From Thermus_A sp040290245 (lineage in GTDB: Bacteria > Deinococcota > Deinococci > Deinococcales > Thermaceae): a stretch of DNA of 19,788 nucleotides. The stretch spans positions 1 through 19,788 of the forward strand of contig NZ_PSMQ01000031.1 in the NCBI RefSeq assembly GCF_040290245.1. The letters are read 5' to 3'. The notes beneath the pieces were generated by a model, which saw nothing but the letters and a program-made list of their open reading frames with translations, ran no database searches and was not told the origin of the DNA. The position numbers were made by a program, and so were the translations under genes. How positions within the stretch are numbered: position 1 is the stretch's first letter; each line of letters opens with the position of its first letter. Shown here piece by piece: positions 13,462 through 19,788 of the stretch.

Positions 13462-14283
13462 CTACGCCCCCAGCGCCTCCCAGACCCTGAGCGCCTCCTT
13501 GTGGGCCCGGACATCGTGCACCCTGAGAAGCCTCGCCCCCTTCTGCACCGCATAAAGGTGAGCGGCCACCGTGCCGAAAACCCGATCTTTCGGAACCTCC
13601 ACCCCGGTAAGCTCCCCGATGGTCCGCTTGCGGGAAAGGCCGACCAAAAGGGGGTGGCCCAGGCAAGCGATCTCCTCGAGGCGCCTTAGGAGGGCCAGAT
13701 TGTGCTCGAGGAGCTTTCCAAATCCGAACCCCGGGTCTAGGACCACCTGGGGCACGCCCACGTTCAAGGCCTCCTCCGCCTGGGTTTTCAAGAACCCCTT
13801 TACCTCGGCCACCACGTCTTTGTACTGGGCGTGCGCCATCATCCGCTTAGGATCGGGAACGGGCATGTGCATCACGACGGCGGGAACGCCAAACCGGGCG
13901 GCCAGGGCCCTCATCCTTTCGTCCCGCAAGCCCGTGACATCGTTTAGGAGGTGAGCGCCAAGCCTCAGCGCCTCTTCGGCCACCTCTGCCTTCCGGGTGT
14001 CCACGCTCACCGGGACCCCTAGGCTTAAGACGGCCTCGAGGACAGGCAGAAGCCGGCGCTTCTCCTCTTCCACGGGCACCCCCTCCGCCCCAGGCCGGGT
14101 GGACTCCGCCCCCAGGTCCAGAATGTCCGCCCCCTCGGCCACCATCTCCCTGGCCCGATTTAGGGCCTTTTCGGGGTCTAGGTAGAGCCCTCCGTCGGAA
14201 AAGGAGTCTGGGGTGAGGTTCAAAATCCCCATGATCCGGACCTGGGAAAGGTCCAAGGGCCTGTCCCTAAGCCAGAGCACCAC
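13462..14283 (-). CDS. folP: Dihydropteroate synthase
   Basis: FolP condenses 6-hydroxymethyl-dihydropterin pyrophosphate with p-aminobenzoate. The 273-residue TIM-barrel protein shows all family signatures: MGILNLTPDSFSDGG (18-32) with Asn22, LGAESTRPGA (57-66), SVDTRK with Asp96, NDVTGL with Asn114, MHM (138-140), LDPGFGFGK with Asp183, LSRKR (216-220) and RVHDV (254-258). Two adjacent GTG codons (14281-14283 and 14278-14280) could start translation; a perfect TATAAT on this strand lies eight bases upstream of the first, arguing for a leaderless message, and no Shine-Dalgarno is seen. It is the first gene of a pair with folB and divergent from the MFS transporter gene. Confidence 0.96.
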   Translation of the reverse strand: MVLWLRDRPLDLSQVRIMGILNLTPDSFSDGGLYLDPEKALNRAREMVAEGADILDLGAESTRPGAEGVPVEEEKRRLLPVLEAVLSLGVPVSVDTRKAEVAEEALRLGAHLLNDVTGLRDERMRALAARFGVPAVVMHMPVPDPKRMMAHAQYKDVVAEVKGFLKTQAEEALNVGVPQVVLDPGFGFGKLLEHNLALLRRLEEIACLGHPLLVGLSRKRTIGELTGVEVPKDRVFGTVAAHLYAVQKGARLLRVHDVRAHKEALRVWEALGA

Positions 14284-14291
14284 GCCCAGGC

Positions 14292-14297
14292 ATTATA
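14292..14297 (-). promoter_or_regulatory. folP: Perfect -10 box for folP-folB
   Basis: The plus strand ATTATA reads TATAAT on the minus strand, eight bases before the GTG start. This is one of two perfect -10 boxes in the window. The -35 region is not recognisable, so the strong -10 may carry the promoter. Confidence 0.6.
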
Positions 14298-14359
14298 CAT
14301 GAACCGCCCCCAACCGACCGTCGCTGTGGCCGGGGGTCCCCCTCCAGACCGTCTTTTGG

Positions 14360-14365
14360 TAAGGT
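14360..14365 (+). promoter_or_regulatory. Weak candidate -10 box for the MFS gene
   Basis: TAAGGT fits the loose TAnnnT pattern and lies seven bases before the ATG at 14373, the spacing seen at other candidate leaderless genes here. No -35 is visible. Confidence 0.25.
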
Positions 14366-14372
14366 AAGCCCT

Positions 14373-15581
14373 ATGCGTTATGGAACCGAGTGGTTTCTCC
14401 GCCTTTCCGCCTACTGGTTCGCCACCAGCTTCAAGTGGTTTCTAGTCCTCCTGGTCCTCCTCCCCGCCAAGGTGGCGGAACTCTCCCCCCCGGAGGAGAA
14501 GGCCTCGAGGCTCGGCTTCCTGTTCGGCCTAGGAGCGGTGATGGCCGTGTTAGGCCCCCCTCTTGTGGGCCACCTATCGGACCGCTTGGGCAGAAGGCGG
14601 CCCTTCTTGCTATGGGGAAGCCTCCTCACCGCCTTGGCCCTTTTTCTTCTCGTCCATGCCCCAAGCTACACCCTGCTCCTCCTGGCCTACCTTCTCCTAC
14701 AGGTGGCGGACGACCTAGCCACCGGGCCCTACAGCGCCCTCATCCCCGACCTGGTGCCCAAGGGGGCAAGGGGGGTGGCCTCAGGGTACATGGGGGTTTT
14801 GCAGGTGTCTGGGCAGGTCCTGGGCGGGGCCGTGGGCTTCCTCCTTCCCCTGGAAGTCCAGGGCTACCTGGCGGGCTTTTTAAACCTCCTGGGGGCGGGT
14901 TTGAGCCTGAAACTCATCCCGGACCGGCTTGCGAACCCCGCCGAGCGCACCCTTTGCGCGGCCTTGGCCGCCCCTTGGCGGGACCGGGACTTCCTCCTCG
15001 TCTACCTCACCCGATTCCTGGTGATGCTGGGCTTCTACCTGGCCCAGACCTACCTTCAGTACTATCTGGCCGATGCGGTGGGGACCTTCCAGGCCGGGGG
15101 ACGAACCCTGGCCCAGGAGCCCTTTCAAGCGGTGGCCCTTTTGGGCCTGCTCATCGCCTTAGGGGCAGGGCTGGCCAGCGTGCCCGCGGGCCGGGCCTCG
15201 GATCGGTGGGGCCGGAAACCGCTTATCTACCTCTCCGGGGTAGGGTTGGGCCTTCTCATGCCCCTTATCCTTCTTTTTCCTCGGTACGACCTCCTTCTCG
15301 CCCTGGCCCTTTTCTTTGGCCTTTTTTACGGGGTCTATCTGGCGGTGGACTGGGCCCTGGTCACCGACGTCCTAAAAGACCCCAGGGCCCACGCCACGGA
15401 GATGGGCCTCTGGCAGACGGCCATCGTGCTGCCCCAGGTCTTGGCCGGGGCTTTTGGCAAACCCCTGGACCTCCTGAACGCCAGGGGAGAAGGCCTGGGA
15501 TACCTGGTGCTCTTCCTGCTGGCGGGGAGCTTCTTCCTCTTGGGAACCTTCCTGGTGGCCCCCATCCGAAAAGCCCGCTAG
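14373..15581 (+). CDS. Major facilitator superfamily transporter
   Basis: This 402-residue integral membrane protein has about twelve hydrophobic segments in two halves. The MFS motif A occurs twice, as expected for the duplicated fold: GHLSDRLGRRRPF (about 65-77) between helices two and three, and GRASDRWGRKPL (about 272-283) in the second half. The sequence VADDLATGPYSALIPDLVP, followed by GYMGVLQVSGQVLG, resembles the sugar-transporter-like MFS and GPH branches, but I cannot assign a substrate. The ATG has no clear Shine-Dalgarno; a -10-like TAAGGT lies seven bases upstream. It appears to be a single-gene unit: divergent from folP and followed by hairpins and the TRAP promoter. Confidence 0.9.
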   Translation: MRYGTEWFLRLSAYWFATSFKWFLVLLVLLPAKVAELSPPEEKASRLGFLFGLGAVMAVLGPPLVGHLSDRLGRRRPFLLWGSLLTALALFLLVHAPSYTLLLLAYLLLQVADDLATGPYSALIPDLVPKGARGVASGYMGVLQVSGQVLGGAVGFLLPLEVQGYLAGFLNLLGAGLSLKLIPDRLANPAERTLCAALAAPWRDRDFLLVYLTRFLVMLGFYLAQTYLQYYLADAVGTFQAGGRTLAQEPFQAVALLGLLIALGAGLASVPAGRASDRWGRKPLIYLSGVGLGLLMPLILLFPRYDLLLALALFFGLFYGVYLAVDWALVTDVLKDPRAHATEMGLWQTAIVLPQVLAGAFGKPLDLLNARGEGLGYLVLFLLAGSFFLLGTFLVAPIRKAR

Positions 15582-15599
15582 TGTGCAAATTTATGCGTT

Positions 15600-15660
15600 G
15601 TAGGCAGAAGGGGCTTCCACGATCAAGGAAGGAGGCCTACCCGCCCGATGACGGGGGCGG
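15600..15660. repeat. Nested hairpins downstream of the MFS gene
   Basis: GTAGGC (15600-15605) pairs with GCCTAC (15635-15640), enclosing a second stem CTTCC (15614-15618) with GGAAG (15627-15631). A separate stem CCGCCC (15641-15646) with GGGCGG (15655-15660) follows at once. There is no T-tract, so a classical intrinsic terminator is not shown. The structures could still end MFS transcripts or lie in the TRAP operon control region. The bases 15582-15599, including AAATTT, hold nothing I can assign. Confidence 0.4.
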
Positions 15661-15696
15661 AAGGGACCGCCAAGCGCAGCAGCCGATCGCAAAGGG

Positions 15697-15726
15697 TTGA
15701 CAGGAATAAACATACCCCCATAGAAT
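15697..15726 (+). promoter_or_regulatory. Sigma-A type promoter of the TRAP permease genes
   Basis: A perfect TTGACA (15697-15702) and TAGAAT (15721-15726, 5 of 6) are separated by 18 bases. Initiation near 15733 gives a leader of about 30 bases with a strong Shine-Dalgarno AAAAGGAGG (15748-15756) six bases before the GTG start. This is the most complete promoter in the window and, unlike several others here, it drives a leadered message. Confidence 0.75.
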
Positions 15727-15762
15727 GCCCCTGGCCTGCTCAGGCGCAAAAGGAGGTGCAAG

Positions 15763-16308
15763 GTGCAAACCCTCTTGAGGCTCGCCCAGTTGATCGAGGC
15801 CCTGAACGAGCGCGTGGGCCAGTTTACCCTTTGGCTGGTTCTTCTATCCGTCCTCGTCTCGGCAGGCAACGCAACCATGCGCTACCTTTTCCGCTACAGC
15901 TCAAACGCCTATTTGGAGCTTCAGTGGTATATGTTCGCCCTGATTTTCCTATGGGCGGCCGGGTATACCCTAAAGCACCAGGGGCATGTCCGGGTGGACG
16001 TTTTTTATGGGCGCCTATCTAAGCGCGGCCAGGCCTGGGTGGACCTCCTGGGCACCCTTTTCTTCCTCCTCCCCTTTACAGCCCTGGTGATCTGGCTCTC
16101 CTGGCCCTTGGTCACGGAATCCATCCGCGTCCGGGAGATGTCCCCCGACGCAGGGGGGCTTCCCCGCTGGCCCATCAAACTCGCCTTTCTCGTGGGAATG
16201 GTCCTTTTGGCCCTCCAGGGCATTTCCGAGTTCATCAAGCGCCTCGCATTCCTAACCGGGCACCTCGAGGCCCCCACGGAGGAAGCGCCTTCTGAGGAGG
16301 TGGTCTGA
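15763..16308 (+). CDS. TRAP transporter small permease (DctQ family)
   Basis: TRAP transporters import organic acids using an ion gradient and a periplasmic binding protein. This 181-residue subunit has the four-helix DctQ layout: helices near 20-40 (FTLWLVLLSVLVSAGNATMRY), 50-70 (LQWYMFALIFLWAAGYTLKH), 92-116 and 135-155. The block EWYMFA-like LQWYMFALIFLWAAG and HVRVDVFYGRLS are family hallmarks. The GTG start is supported by AAAAGGAGG six bases before it; an overlapping direct repeat AGGTGCA-AGGTGCA spans this site. The C-terminal tail is Glu-rich. Its stop overlaps the large permease start (TGATG). The related subunits of keto-acid TRAP systems are somewhat longer than classical DctQ, as here. 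Confidence 0.9.
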   Translation: MQTLLRLAQLIEALNERVGQFTLWLVLLSVLVSAGNATMRYLFRYSSNAYLELQWYMFALIFLWAAGYTLKHQGHVRVDVFYGRLSKRGQAWVDLLGTLFFLLPFTALVIWLSWPLVTESIRVREMSPDAGGLPRWPIKLAFLVGMVLLALQGISEFIKRLAFLTGHLEAPTEEAPSEEVV

Positions 16309-17777
16309 TGCCGTACGAATGGATGCCCCCCCTGATGTTTGTAAGTCTCATCGCCGTTCTGCTTCTGGGCTATCCCGTGGCGTTTTCCTTAGGTGCCATA
16401 GGCCTGTTTTTTGCCTGGCTAGGCATCCACTATGGCCACCTAAGCATCAACCTTTTGCAGAACATCCCCCTCCGTATTTTCGATACCATGTCCAACCAGC
16501 TCCTTCTGGCCATCCCCTTCTTCACGTTCATGGGCCTTATCCTGGAGCGAAGCGGTCTCGCAGAGGACCTGCTGGACACCATCGGACAGCTCTTCGGCCC
16601 CTTAAGGGGTGGGCTGGCCTACGCGGTGATCCTCGTGGGGGCCATTCTGGCCGCCACCACGGGCATCGTGGCGGCCAGCGTGATCGCCATGGGGCTCATC
16701 TCCCTCCCCGTGATGCTCCGGTATGGGTATAGCCCCCGTCTGGCCTCCGGCGTGATCGCCGCCAGCGGAACCCTGGCCCAGATCATCCCGCCCAGCCTGG
16801 TGCTGATCGTGATGGCCGACCAGCTGGGGGTGAGCGTGGGCGACATGTATAAAGCCGCCTTTGTGCCCGGTTTTATCCTGACTGGCCTTTACCTGCTCTA
16901 TGTCCTGGTCACCACGCTTGTGCGCCCCAACGCCGCGCCCGGCCTCCCAAGGGAGGCGCGTCCTTTCGCGGGGATGGAGCCTGGGGCCCTGGCTGGGCTT
17001 TTGGCCTATGCCTTGCTTGCTTGGGCCTGGAACCAGGGGCTGCCGGGGTGGCTTGCCTTAAGCCTTGGCGCGCTCTTAACCCTCTACCTGGCTCGAAAGA
17101 ACGCGCTCTTCTTAAGGGTCGTCCGCGTCATGATCCCCCCTTTGGTGCTTATCTTCTTGGTCTTAGGCACCATCTTCCTAGGGGTGGCCACACCCACCGA
17201 AGGAGGGGCAATGGGCGCTGTGGGGGCTCTCCTTCTGGCCTTGGCCAACCGCAGACTCACCTTTTCCCTCCTTTGGCAGGCCATGGAGGCCACAGCAAAG
17301 CTTACCAGTTTCGTCGTGTTCATCCTGGTGGGCTCACGGACGTTTAGCCTGGTCTTTTACGGCGTAGATGGCGACCTCTGGGTGGAACACCTTCTTAGCA
17401 ACCTCCCCGGTGGGGAGATTGGCTTCCTCCTTCTGATCAACCTGGCCGTTTTCCTGCTCGCCTTCTTTCTGGATTATTTTGAAATTGCCTTCATCATCCT
17501 GCCCCTCTTGGCGCCAGCGGTCAAAGCCATGGCCTCCAGCGTGGGGCTGGAGGTTAACACGTATCTGGTTTACTTTGGGGTCCTGCTGGGGGTAAACCTG
17601 CAGACCTCCTTCATGCATCCACCTTTTGGCTTTGCCCTTTTTTACCTTAGAAGCGTGGCCCCTCCCAGCGTCAAGACCTCAGACATCTACTGGGGGGCCG
17701 TTCCTTTCATCCTGATTCAGCTCCTGATGGTAGGGCTTCTCCTTTTGGACAAGAACCTCGTCCTGAGGTGGCTCTAA
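16308..17777 (+). CDS. TRAP transporter large permease (DctM family)
   Basis: This 489-residue protein is the ion-coupled transport subunit of the TRAP system. It is hydrophobic throughout, with about 12-14 membrane segments. Family landmarks are LLLAIPFFTFMGLILERSG (about 65-83), GGLAYAVILVGAILAATTGIVAASV, and SGTLAQIIPPSLVLIVMADQLGVSVGDMY, then ATPTEGGAMGAVGAL and FIILPLLAPAV in the second half. It is longer than classical DctM (about 425 residues); the extra length is a helical insert near 210-270, as in the larger permeases that accompany TakP-type binding proteins. Translation is coupled to the small permease by TGATG. The gene ends 14 bases from the converging binding protein gene. Confidence 0.93.
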   Translation: MPYEWMPPLMFVSLIAVLLLGYPVAFSLGAIGLFFAWLGIHYGHLSINLLQNIPLRIFDTMSNQLLLAIPFFTFMGLILERSGLAEDLLDTIGQLFGPLRGGLAYAVILVGAILAATTGIVAASVIAMGLISLPVMLRYGYSPRLASGVIAASGTLAQIIPPSLVLIVMADQLGVSVGDMYKAAFVPGFILTGLYLLYVLVTTLVRPNAAPGLPREARPFAGMEPGALAGLLAYALLAWAWNQGLPGWLALSLGALLTLYLARKNALFLRVVRVMIPPLVLIFLVLGTIFLGVATPTEGGAMGAVGALLLALANRRLTFSLLWQAMEATAKLTSFVVFILVGSRTFSLVFYGVDGDLWVEHLLSNLPGGEIGFLLLINLAVFLLAFFLDYFEIAFIILPLLAPAVKAMASSVGLEVNTYLVYFGVLLGVNLQTSFMHPPFGFALFYLRSVAPPSVKTSDIYWGAVPFILIQLLMVGLLLLDKNLVLRWL

Positions 17778-17787
17778 AATCCGGATT
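17778..17787. repeat. 10-bp palindrome between convergent TRAP genes
   Basis: AATCCGGATT is a perfect palindrome that fills most of the 14-base gap between the two stop codons. It has no loop and no flanking T-tract, so a standard hairpin terminator is unlikely. It could be a protein site or chance. Confidence 0.35.
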
Positions 17788-17791
17788 CTCC

Positions 17792-18871
17792 TCAGACAGC
17801 CGGGAAGGCAAACTGCTCGTAGCCTAGCTCGGCCACAGCGAACCAGCGGTACTGCTCCTCCCGGAACTTCTTCCAGGCGGTGTAGACCTTGCGGTAGGTG
17901 GCATCCTTGGCCGCTTCCTCCTCGTACCAGTCAAAAGCCGCCTTCTGCGCCGCCTTCATGATTTCAGCGGGCCACTTCCTAAGCCTAACCCCCGCCTTGA
18001 GAAGGCGCTGCAGGGCAGCAGGGTTGACGTGGTCATACTTGGCAAGCATGGCCAAGTTGGCCTCGGCCGCCGCCACCTCGAAGGCCTGTTGGTACTCTTT
18101 GGGCAGCTTCTGCCACTCCTTGAGGTTCACGTAGAAGGAAAGCTGGGGCCCGGGCTCCCAGAAACCGGGGTAGTAATAATACTTGGCCACCTTGTAAAAG
18201 CCAAGTTTTTCGTCGTCGTAGGGGCCCACCCACTCGGTGGCATCGATCGTCCCCCGCTCGAGGGCCGGGTAGATATCCCCCCCCGCCAGAACCTGGGGCA
18301 CCACCCCAAGCCGGCTCATCACCTGACCCCCAGGACCGGGAATCCGCATCTTCAAGCCTTTTAGGTCTGCCAGGGTCCCGATCTCCTTGCGGAACCAACC
18401 CCCCATCTGGGCGCCCGTGTTCCCGCCCGGGAACTGGATGATGCCAAAGTCGGCAAAGATGGACCGGAAAAGCTCAAGCCCGCCGCCGTAGTACATCCAG
18501 GCGTTCTGCTGCCTGGCGGTAAGACCAAAAGGCACCGCGCAGTCGTAGGCGAGCACCTGAGCCTTGCCCACAAAGTAGTAGCTCGCGGTATGCCCCGCCT
18601 CCACCGTACCCTGCTGGACCGCGTCCATCACCTGGAGGCCAGGGACGATCTCCCCCCCCTGGTAGGGCCGGATCTGGAACCTTCCCCCGGTGAGCTCCCG
18701 CACCCGGTCGGCCAGGACCTCCGCACCCCCAAAGATGGTGTCCAGGCTCTTGGGGAAACTAGAGGCCAGCCGCCAGCGCACCGTAGGGGCCGCCTGGGCG
18801 AAGACGGGGCCGAAGGCTGCGCTCGCCGCCACACCCACGCCTACTTTCTTCAAAAAATCGCGCCGCTTCAT
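17792..18871 (-). CDS. TRAP substrate-binding protein, TakP/TTHA0766-like, Tat-exported
   Basis: The 359-residue protein is the periplasmic receptor of a TRAP transporter. It starts with a twin-arginine signal, KRRDFLKKVGVGVAAS, cut probably after AQA (about 27), so it is exported folded by Tat, which suits a metal-assisted ligand site. It closely resembles my memory of Rhodobacter TakP (2-oxoacids) and T. thermophilus TTHA0766 (reported to bind calcium lactate): SSFPKSLDTIFGGAEVL (37-53), FPGGNTGAQMGGWFRKE (147-163), Arg176, and GTIDATEWVGPYDDEKLGF (207-225), which in those proteins frames the carboxylate and metal site. Likely ligands are lactate, pyruvate or another 2-oxoacid. It is on the strand opposite to its permeases and has its own promoter, so its level can be set separately. 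Shine-Dalgarno GGGAGGTG lies upstream of the ATG. Confidence 0.93.
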   Translation of the reverse strand: MKRRDFLKKVGVGVAASAAFGPVFAQAAPTVRWRLASSFPKSLDTIFGGAEVLADRVRELTGGRFQIRPYQGGEIVPGLQVMDAVQQGTVEAGHTASYYFVGKAQVLAYDCAVPFGLTARQQNAWMYYGGGLELFRSIFADFGIIQFPGGNTGAQMGGWFRKEIGTLADLKGLKMRIPGPGGQVMSRLGVVPQVLAGGDIYPALERGTIDATEWVGPYDDEKLGFYKVAKYYYYPGFWEPGPQLSFYVNLKEWQKLPKEYQQAFEVAAAEANLAMLAKYDHVNPAALQRLLKAGVRLRKWPAEIMKAAQKAAFDWYEEEAAKDATYRKVYTAWKKFREEQYRWFAVAELGYEQFAFPAV

Positions 18872-18902
18872 TGTTCACCTCCCATAGGAGTGGTGCGGAG
18901 GG

Positions 18903-18933
18903 ATTATACCCTAGGCACCCCCTCCACTTGCAA
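18903..18933 (-). promoter_or_regulatory. Promoter of the TRAP binding-protein gene
   Basis: On the minus strand a perfect TATAAT (18903-18908) is preceded by TTGCAA (18928-18933), with 19 bases between, longer than usual. The -10 is centred in the inverted repeat AGGG-ATTATA-CCCT (18899-18912), and the -35 falls in the palindrome CTTGCAAG (18927-18934). Both could be regulator sites. The leader is about 25 bases, with a clear Shine-Dalgarno. Confidence 0.6.
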
Positions 18934-18949
18934 GCCCCCGCATAAGATT

Positions 18950-19426
18950 TCAGTACACATAGAAGTGCGTCTCCGCCACATCGTAGCGATGGCCCCCGGA
19001 GGCCTCGAGGTAGATCCCAAGCCTCGCATCCCAGTCGGTGAACACCCCTTCCAGCCGGACCTGGGCCGGGGCGGGGGCCTCGGTGTACACCGCCCGCACC
19101 CGGTGAAGCCCCCCAGGGGGAACCAGGGTGTAGCGCACGGGCCGGTTCGGCAAGAGATGGGTCCCCGCGGAAAGGTAGACCCGGTCAAACTCATAGGTGC
19201 GGCCATCCGGGTCGATGGCCACCAGGGTCACATACCCCGGGCGGGCCAGGGTGAGGATGAACCGCACCTCCTCCCCCACAAAGTACCTTCCTCCCGCCCC
19301 CCGGTCCGGTTCAAAGCGGTAGATGGCGGGCTCGAGGCCCACCCGGTAGGTGAGGCCGATCCCCTCCGGGTACAGCCGGATCGTACACCCCGTGAGAAGG
19401 AGAGCCAAAAGCCAGACTGGCCGCAT
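18950..19426 (-). CDS. DUF4384-like lipoprotein
   Basis: The 158-residue protein begins with a short lipoprotein signal (MRPVWLLALLLTGC) whose lipobox LLTG-Cys14 marks lipidation and export. The mature part has a beta-rich block, VGEEVRFILTLARPGYVTLVAIDPDGRTYEFD, that fits the DUF4384 pattern found in surface or periplasmic proteins. The rest is also beta-rich (RVRAVYTEAPAPAQVRLEG) and ends at THFYVY. Function is unknown; a role at the cell envelope is inferred from the signal only. The ATG lacks a Shine-Dalgarno and lies six bases after a -10-like TATCCT. It is 34 bases downstream of rnhB on the same strand. Confidence 0.82.
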   Translation of the reverse strand: MRPVWLLALLLTGCTIRLYPEGIGLTYRVGLEPAIYRFEPDRGAGGRYFVGEEVRFILTLARPGYVTLVAIDPDGRTYEFDRVYLSAGTHLLPNRPVRYTLVPPGGLHRVRAVYTEAPAPAQVRLEGVFTDWDARLGIYLEASGGHRYDVAETHFYVY

Positions 19427-19432
19427 ACCCTC

Positions 19433-19438
19433 AGGATA
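19433..19438 (-). promoter_or_regulatory. Candidate -10 box for the lipoprotein gene (leaderless)
   Basis: On the minus strand TATCCT (4 of 6) lies six bases (GAGGGT) before the ATG at 19426. No -35 is evident. The spacing is the same as at the adenosyltransferase, PP2C and rlmH genes. Confidence 0.35.
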
Positions 19439-19460
19439 CCCTTCAGGGGGAGGGCAGGGC

Positions 19461-19788
19461 TTAATCTGGTCTTAACAAAAGGCCCTGGACCACGGGGCGG
19501 AAGCTTTTCCGGTGGGCGGGGGAGGGCCCAAGCCGCTTCAGCGCCTTTTGGTGCTCCGCCGTACCGTAGCCCTTGTGCCGGGCAAAGCCATAGCCAGGGT
19601 ACAGCCGGTCCAGCTCCTCCATCAGACGATCCCGGTGGACCTTGGCCAGAATGCTTGCCGCGGCCACACTGGGGCTTTTCTCCTCCGCCTTCGGAAGGGC
19701 GAGGAGGGGTAGGGGGGTTTTGAGAAAAAGGTAATCCGTGACGAGCGCCTCCGCCTCCAGGCCCGAAAGCGCCCGCCCCGCCGCAAGG
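19461..19788 (-). CDS. rnhB: Ribonuclease HII, C-terminal part (cut by window edge)
   Basis: RNase HII cuts the RNA strand of RNA-DNA hybrids and nicks at single ribonucleotides in DNA. The visible 108 residues are the C-terminal half of the enzyme. They include KSPSVAAASILAKVHRDR, which carries the family's conserved AAASIxAKVxRD block, then LYPGYGFARHKGYGT and GPSPAHRKSFRPV, all strongly diagnostic. The frame stays open to the last base of the window, so the start and the first two catalytic acidic residues lie outside. A shorter frame beginning at an internal GTG (19667) is not the real start, because the conserved sequence continues upstream of it. The stop TAA precedes the lipoprotein gene on the same strand. 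Confidence 0.94.
   Translation of the reverse strand, partial: LAAGRALSGLEAEALVTDYLFLKTPLPLLALPKAEEKSPSVAAASILAKVHRDRLMEELDRLYPGYGFARHKGYGTAEHQKALKRLGPSPAHRKSFRPVVQGLLLRPD

Noticed and set aside
14390..15700. Plus-strand open frame of 436 codons overlapping the MFS gene
   Set aside because: It is the shifted frame of a clear MFS transporter and reads as low-complexity Pro/Gly/Arg sequence.
18590..19723. Long plus-strand open frame of 377 codons opposite the TRAP receptor and lipoprotein genes
   Set aside because: It runs across the 5' part of the receptor gene, its promoter, the lipoprotein gene and rnhB on the other strand. Its translation is rich in Pro, Arg and Gly with no domain, as expected for GC-rich antisense.

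Overview
The window is chromosomal DNA with no phage, IS transposase, CRISPR array, tRNA or rRNA gene visible. High GC, strong G/C preference at third codon positions, frequent GTG starts, 1-4 base gene overlaps and proteins that match my memory of Thermus thermophilus (especially the branched-chain 2-oxoacid dehydrogenase E1 subunits and the TRAP binding protein) all point to a Thermus species. I cannot name the species from the sequence alone.

Layout, left to right. (1) 9-797, minus strand: a zincin-fold putative metallopeptidase downstream of a short RlmH-type 23S rRNA methyltransferase. (2) 910-5767, plus strand: a complete four-gene operon for a branched-chain 2-oxoacid dehydrogenase complex (E1 alpha, E1 beta, E2, E3). 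It is divergent from rlmH, and the two candidate -10 boxes overlap on opposite strands. (3) 5792-7397, plus: a PduO-type corrinoid adenosyltransferase, a BtuF-like corrinoid-binding protein without a signal peptide, and an unrecognised 94-residue protein. (4) 10124-7394, minus: a DUF4388 (PATAN-like) protein, an AGCS sodium:alanine/glycine symporter and the flavin prenyltransferase UbiX. (5) 10221-12355, plus: a ZIP metal transporter, a membrane-anchored PP2C phosphatase and nucleoside diphosphate kinase. (6) 12924-12373, minus: a NYN-domain putative nuclease. (7) 12925-13107: a non-coding gap rich in hairpins, including a 99-bp unit bounded by 8-bp inverted repeats. (8) 14283-13108, minus: folP and folB. 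(9) 14373-15581, plus: an MFS transporter. (10) 15763-18871: a TRAP transporter, with small and large permeases on plus and a Tat-exported TakP-like binding protein on minus, converging tail to tail. (11) 18950-19788, minus: a DUF4384-type lipoprotein and the 3' part of rnhB, which runs off the window.

Functionally, the dehydrogenase operon would turn branched-chain 2-oxoacids into acyl-CoAs, the primers for the iso/anteiso fatty acids typical of Thermus membranes. The cobalamin trio looks like an intracellular corrinoid handling and adenosylation unit. FolP and FolB are folate biosynthesis enzymes. UbiX would supply prenylated FMN to a UbiD-type decarboxylase encoded elsewhere. The TRAP system probably imports a small 2-oxo- or 2-hydroxy-carboxylate such as lactate or pyruvate.

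Most of the window is ordinary core metabolism. The parts most worth a second look are the structured 99-bp element at 12982-13080, an AT-rich 8-bp inverted repeat inside the E2 gene, the overlapping divergent promoters near 803-809, a recurring leaderless-promoter layout, and the signal-less BtuF-like protein paired with an adenosyltransferase.
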